Source of the DNA: Bacteroidales bacterium UBA1392
Lineage (GTDB): Bacteria; Bacteroidota; Bacteroidia; Bacteroidales; UBA932
Assembly (NCBI GenBank): GCA_002305275.1
Contig: DBQO01000048.1
Coordinates: 1-8,655, forward strand
DNA length: 8,655 nt
Direction: 5' to 3'
The notes under the pieces were generated by a model. The model ran no database searches, was not told the DNA's origin, and worked only from the letters and a program-made list of their open reading frames with translations. Position numbers and translations under genes: made by a program. The stretch's first letter is position 1. Every line of letters begins with the position of its first letter. Below, in pieces: positions 5,763-8,655 of this stretch.

Positions 5763-7863
5763 CTCTATGCTCGAATTGTGAATCAATTTCCTTGATCTTT
5801 TCCTCGAGCTGTGCAAGCTCCTGACGGGCAACCTCAATCTCTTTCCTCATCTTGGCAAGGTAAGTCTCTGCATTTTTTGTCTTGGAGAAAAATCCCATGT
5901 TGTTCTCCCACGTGGCAATGTCTTGCTCTTTTTTGACATACTTTTGTACAAGACGGTCTCTTTCGGTGCGTAGGCCTCTCTCAGCCTTACTCAAATTGGC
6001 ATCGGGAGAGTATTTGCCATATCTGGGACGATAGTCATCATTTTGAGCCCTTACCTCATCAAACTTAGAATCTATAGCTCTCTTAAATGCATCCTGGAGT
6101 TTGTTTTTCTCCTTGAAAGGGACAAAACCAATCTCGTTCCATCTGCTCTGGAATGCTTTGAGAGTCTCAAAATTATCGCTTTTACTATCAGAAAGTTCAA
6201 ATGCCTTGATTTCCTCAATAAGAGAGAGTTTTAGTTGACGGTTGACTTCGAACTGTGATTCCTGTTTGCCCAGGTGCTTCTCCTTGTTGTTGAAGAACGT
6301 ATCACAGGCAGCACGGAAACGTTTCCATACCTGATCCGTGCGTTTGCGCGATACGGGACCGATCTCCTTCCATTGTTTTTGAAGCTCAATCAGATAATCT
6401 GTAGTCTTTTTCCAATCTTCACTGTGCTGAACGGCTTCAGCCTTTTCACATAGGTCTATTTTCAACTTCAGGTTATCCTGCATCTGCTCTTTGAGCTGAT
6501 TGTAGTATGCTTTTTTCGCATCAAAGAATTTATCACAGGCAGTGCGGAAACGCTCATATACCTTAACATTGTCTTTTTTGGAAGCAAAGCCTATGGCTTT
6601 CCATTTTGCCTGAATGTCTTCTATTGATTTGGTCATCTTATTCCAGGTTTTGGAGTCTGAGATTTCCATTGCAACAATCTTCTCCACCTCTTCACATAGG
6701 GCACTTTTAGCCTCAAAATTTTCCCTCTGGCTGGTTTTCAAGGAGTCAAAATAGGCTTGGTGCTTCTTGTTGACTATGGCAGTTGCAGCCTTAAATCTCT
6801 CCCAAATACTCTCCCTAGACTCTTTACCTACAGGACCGATCTCCTTCCACTCTTCGTGAAGTTTTTGAAGAGCCTTGAAGGCTGCTACAATATTGTCATA
6901 CTCAGTCTCTGCGAGAGCTTCAGCCTTGGCGCACAGCTCCTCTTTAGCAGTGAGATTACGCTTGAAGTCCAGGTCTCTTAGCTCCTTATGGATTTTGACG
7001 TTGTCATAGAAGAGCTCCACATTGTGACTATAGGATTCGTAGAGGTCCCTCATACGTACCTGGGGTACCTGACCTGTTGCTCGCCATTGTGCCTGAAGAT
7101 TGCCAAACTCATTGAAAAGTTGGCCCATATCCTCTTGACTCTGCCTCTCTACCAGATTCTTTATCTGCTCAATAATATCAAGTTTTATCTGGAGATTCTG
7201 CTCCTTACTCTGTTCCTGCTCCCGCACATAGGAGTTACGCATATTGCGATAAGTGTTGTAAAGCTCTTTAAACCCACGCTCAACTTCAGCAAAGGGATTG
7301 ATGGAAACGACCTCACCGCTATCAGTGTCATCACTTATGACATCCTCAGAAGGGGCTATAAAGCCACTTTCAATCTTCTCCTTGCGAAGGGTCTTGTAGA
7401 ATGTGGCCTTAATGGAGTCGGCATGCTTGTAAAGCAACTGCATATCCCCCCTATCAAGGAGCATTTGGAACACATCCAATATCTCTTTAAGACCCATCTC
7501 CGAATAGTCTGGCACTTCGGGAGCTTCTGCTGCTTCTGCCTTGGGAGTCTCTGCGGAGGCTTCGGGCAAAGTAGCTGTGACCTCAGGAGTCTCTGCATTA
7601 ACTTCGGGAGCTTCTGTATACTCTACCTTGGTAGCCTCATCAGTAACTTCAACTAAGGGAGCCTCTTCTTGAGGTTCAAACTTGGCAGTCTCCTTTTTTG
7701 AAGTTTTGGATTTCGAAGCCTTTTTAGATGTTTTTTCCGGTTGTACAATCTCTTCCTTTGATATGTCGCCTCTATCTTCGGCGACCTGTTCAGCGTTTAC
7801 TACAGTTTGCTCAAGAGTTTCTTCTTGTTGCTCAGGAACAACTGGTTTCAGATCTTCACTCAT
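5755..7863 (-). CDS. DUF349 repeat protein (five repeats), function unknown
   Basis: The product is a 702-residue soluble protein with no signal peptide or membrane segment. Residues 1 to about 120 are low complexity: an acidic stretch, a Lys/Ser-rich block at 44-60, then a Pro/Glu/Ala/Thr-rich region at 83-117. From about 200 to 610 there are five DUF349 repeats, each helical with a W[KRN].[IT]G core. The cores are WRATGQVP (260), WKEIGPVG (339), WKAIGFAS (421), WKEIGPVS (498) and WNEIGFVP (575), giving a period of 77-82 residues. A coiled-coil-like Lys/Glu-rich segment (about 624-700) ends the protein. DUF349 proteins are common in Bacteroidetes, but I know no established activity. The ATG at 7863 is chosen because the longer frame to 7947 would cover both promoter-like boxes and add 28 atypical residues. 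The stop overlaps the yidC start, so the two are probably translated in tandem. The repeats are sure; the biological role is open. Confidence 0.93.
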   Translation of the reverse strand: MSEDLKPVVPEQQEETLEQTVVNAEQVAEDRGDISKEEIVQPEKTSKKASKSKTSKKETAKFEPQEEAPLVEVTDEATKVEYTEAPEVNAETPEVTATLPEASAETPKAEAAEAPEVPDYSEMGLKEILDVFQMLLDRGDMQLLYKHADSIKATFYKTLRKEKIESGFIAPSEDVISDDTDSGEVVSINPFAEVERGFKELYNTYRNMRNSYVREQEQSKEQNLQIKLDIIEQIKNLVERQSQEDMGQLFNEFGNLQAQWRATGQVPQVRMRDLYESYSHNVELFYDNVKIHKELRDLDFKRNLTAKEELCAKAEALAETEYDNIVAAFKALQKLHEEWKEIGPVGKESRESIWERFKAATAIVNKKHQAYFDSLKTSQRENFEAKSALCEEVEKIVAMEISDSKTWNKMTKSIEDIQAKWKAIGFASKKDNVKVYERFRTACDKFFDAKKAYYNQLKEQMQDNLKLKIDLCEKAEAVQHSEDWKKTTDYLIELQKQWKEIGPVSRKRTDQVWKRFRAACDTFFNNKEKHLGKQESQFEVNRQLKLSLIEEIKAFELSDSKSDNFETLKAFQSRWNEIGFVPFKEKNKLQDAFKRAIDSKFDEVRAQNDDYRPRYGKYSPDANLSKAERGLRTERDRLVQKYVKKEQDIATWENNMGFFSKTKNAETYLAKMRKEIEVARQELAQLEEKIKEIDSQFEHRDE
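7514..7616. repeat. Imperfect direct repeats coding the Pro/Glu/Ala-rich N-terminal linker of the DUF349 protein
   Basis: The 16-base word acttcgggagcttctg occurs at 7514-7529 and again at 7601-7616. The 11-base word ggagtctctgc occurs at 7544-7554 and 7586-7596. On the minus strand these encode recurring EAPEV and AETP units. Offsets are 87 and 42 bases, both multiples of three, so expansion or contraction would keep the reading frame. This looks like a slippage- or recombination-prone linker inside a gene, not a separate element. Confidence 0.7.
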
Positions 7864-7893
7864 GTAATTGAATTGTATAATTATTATATCCTG

Positions 7894-7901
7894 CAAATAT
7901 A
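7894..7901 (-). promoter_or_regulatory. Putative Bacteroides-type -7 box for DUF349-yidC-yggS
   Basis: On the minus strand these bases read TATATTTG, matching TAnnTTTG. The predicted start of transcription would be near 7888, giving a leader of about 25 bases to the ATG at 7863. This supports that ATG over the in-frame start at 7947, which lies upstream of the box. The -33 region does not show a clean TTTG. Confidence 0.45.
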
Positions 7902-7923
7902 ACGGATTTTGTGGAATAAATGT

Positions 7924-7931
7924 TATTTTTG
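7924..7931 (+). promoter_or_regulatory. Putative Bacteroides-type -7 box for trmD
   Basis: The plus strand reads TATTTTTG, matching TAnnTTTG, 19 bases before the trmD ATG at 7951. Transcription would start at roughly 7935-7938, leaving a very short leader. A TTTG occurs at 7908-7911, but only 12 bases upstream, closer than the usual spacing of about 19-21, so the -33 element is uncertain. Confidence 0.45.
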
Positions 7932-7950
7932 CACTATTAGAATTCAAAAA

Positions 7951-8637
7951 ATGAGAATAGATATACTTTCAGTCGTGCCGGAGTTGCTCGCAAGTCCGTT
8001 AAACCATTCAATCATCAAAAGAGCGAGGGAGAAAGGACTTGTAGAAATACATCTCCACAACATACGAGATTGGGGTAAGGGGTACTATCGCCAAACCGAT
8101 GATTATGGTTTCGGTGGTGATGCAGGTATGGTAATGATGATTGAACCGGTATTTAACCTTATCGAAAAACTCAAAGGAGAACGGGAGTACGACGAGATTA
8201 TCTACACCGCTCCCGACGGTGAAATTTTTGATCAAAAAATCGCCAATTCCCTCTCTATCAAAGGCAATATAATCATTCTTTGCGGCCACTACAAAGGGAT
8301 CGATCACCGAATCAGAGAACATCTGATAACTCGCGAAATCTCTGTGGGGGACTATGTGCTAAGCGGTGGCGAACTCCCCGCTGCGATAATAACCGATGCC
8401 GTTGTAAGGCTTCTGCCGGGGGCAATCTCCGATGAGACCTCTGCCCTGTCGGACTCTTTTCAGGATGGACTTCTGGCACCACCCATATACACCAGACCTG
8501 CGGAATTCAATGGATGGAGAGTACCGGAGGTACTCCTGAGCGGTAATCCTAAACTGATAAAAGCTTGGCAGGAGGAACAAGCACTGGAACGTACCCGTCT
8601 TCTGCGTCCTCACCTTCTTAAAGAGAATCTGAAATGA
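7951..8637 (+). CDS. trmD: tRNA (guanine-N1-)-methyltransferase
   Basis: TrmD transfers a methyl group from S-adenosylmethionine to N1 of G37 in tRNAs with G at position 36, preventing +1 frameshifts; it is a cytoplasmic SPOUT-family homodimer. The 228 residues are near the usual length. The N-terminus MRIDILSVVPELL is typical. The knot and SAM-binding segments are TAPDGEIFDQ (86-95), LCGHYKGIDHRI (110-121) and SVGDYVLSGGE (131-141). VVRLLPG (151-157) holds conserved Arg153, SDSFQDGLL (167-175) holds the likely general base Asp168, and YTRP (180-183) follows. The ATG at 7951 matches homologous N-termini; an in-frame TTG at 7909 would add 14 unlike residues covering the promoter. The gene stands alone on the plus strand, without rpsP, rimM or rplS beside it. 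Its TGA stop coincides with the start of an IS-like terminal sequence, so the C-terminal residues may have been shaped by an insertion. The enzymatic core is complete. Confidence 0.97.
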   Translation: MRIDILSVVPELLASPLNHSIIKRAREKGLVEIHLHNIRDWGKGYYRQTDDYGFGGDAGMVMMIEPVFNLIEKLKGEREYDEIIYTAPDGEIFDQKIANSLSIKGNIIILCGHYKGIDHRIREHLITREISVGDYVLSGGELPAAIITDAVVRLLPGAISDETSALSDSFQDGLLAPPIYTRPAEFNGWRVPEVLLSGNPKLIKAWQEEQALERTRLLRPHLLKENLK

Positions 8638-8655
8638 TGTGACCCCCAAAAGTTG
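8635..8655. mobile_element. Possible terminal inverted repeat of an IS3-family (IS150-group) element, cut by the window edge
   Basis: The last bases, TGTGACCCCCAAAAGTTG (8638-8655), resemble the terminal repeats of IS3-family elements of the IS150 group. As I recall them, these begin TGTA, have a C-run then an A- or T-run, and reach GTTGGAC about 21 bases in. Counting from 8635, the GTTG here falls at the same place, positions 18-21. If this is the end, the element's body lies to the right and the trmD TGA is the first three bases of the IS. Only 18-21 bases are visible and no transposase is in the window, so this is a pattern match from memory. Confidence 0.45.

Larger units (their letters stand above)
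7864..7950. promoter_or_regulatory. Divergent intergenic region between the DUF349 gene and trmD
   Basis: These 87 AT-rich bases separate two divergent start codons and must hold both promoters. They contain one TAnnTTTG box per strand (listed separately). They also hold a short inverted repeat, TATAA-TTA-TTATA at 7876-7888, in the predicted leader of the minus-strand transcript. No riboswitch-like structure fits in this space. Confidence 0.6.

Noticed and set aside
5763..5837. 25-residue N-terminal extension of YidC
   Set aside because: It lies wholly within the upstream gene, is Arg/Ser-rich, and would move the membrane anchor away from the N-terminus.
6988..7656. A 222-codon open frame on the plus strand with a hydrophobic, Leu/Ile-rich product resembling a membrane protein
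   Set aside because: It is antisense to the DUF349 gene. Reading Lys/Glu-rich codons backwards yields Phe/Leu-rich peptides, and there is no family motif or start context.
7876..7888. TATAA-TTA-TTATA inverted repeat as an operator or terminator
   Set aside because: Five A/T-only pairs around a three-base loop are expected by chance in such AT-rich DNA. There is no stable stem and no U-run arrangement for a terminator.
7864..7947. N-terminal extension of the DUF349 protein by 28 residues
   Set aside because: The extension spans the whole intergenic region and both promoter-like boxes, is Ile/Asn-rich unlike the rest of the protein, and the ATG at 7863 starts a typical acidic N-terminus.
7909..7950. 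TTG-initiated 14-residue extension of TrmD
   Set aside because: TrmD homologues start at MRIDI, and the extension would place the start upstream of the predicted -7 box.
1..8655. A defence, secretion, phage or biosynthetic gene system
   Set aside because: Every long frame is a recognisable housekeeping family except the DUF349 protein. No nuclease, toxin, integrase, reverse transcriptase or CRISPR repeat is visible.

Overview
The window is a stretch of ordinary chromosome from a member of the Bacteroidetes, probably Bacteroidales. The evidence is the protein types: a short Bacteroides-like glucose-6-phosphate isomerase, a YidC with the large periplasmic domain and a Gln/Lys-rich tail, and a multi-repeat DUF349 protein. 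The promoters and starts agree: the gaps hold TAnnTTTG-type -7 boxes, and start codons have AT-rich leaders rather than clear Shine-Dalgarno sequences. No order- or genus-level assignment can be made by eye.

Layout. Six genes lie on the minus strand and fill positions 1 to 7863. In transcription order (right to left) they are a 702-residue DUF349 repeat protein, yidC, yggS, gpsA, pgi and a lipoprotein-type isoaspartyl peptidase/asparaginase that runs off the left edge. One gene, trmD (7951-8637), lies on the plus strand and diverges from the DUF349 gene across an 87-base promoter region. Coding is dense: DUF349/yidC overlap by 8 bases, yidC/yggS share one base (TAATG), gpsA/pgi overlap as ATGA, and pgi and the peptidase are 17 bases apart. 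The only minus-strand gap with a promoter-like sequence is the 59 bases between yggS and gpsA. The cluster therefore looks like two transcription units, DUF349-yidC-yggS and gpsA-pgi-peptidase. No gap exceeds 300 bases, and I see no rRNA, tRNA, CRISPR array or phage gene.

Roles. YidC inserts and folds inner-membrane proteins. YggS buffers pyridoxal phosphate. GpsA makes sn-glycerol-3-phosphate for phospholipids. Pgi interconverts glucose-6-phosphate and fructose-6-phosphate. The peptidase probably removes isoaspartyl or beta-aspartyl groups outside the cytoplasm. TrmD makes m1G37 in tRNA. The DUF349 protein has no assigned function, but its coupling to yidC is suggestive.

Points worth a second look are: the last 18-21 bases, which resemble the terminal inverted repeat of an IS3-family (IS150-group) element and would place the trmD stop codon inside the IS end; the five-fold DUF349 repeat protein with a charged, repetitive N-terminus; and the gpsA leader, where an in-frame ATG is cut off by TGA just before a GTG start. 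I found no convincing new multi-gene system.
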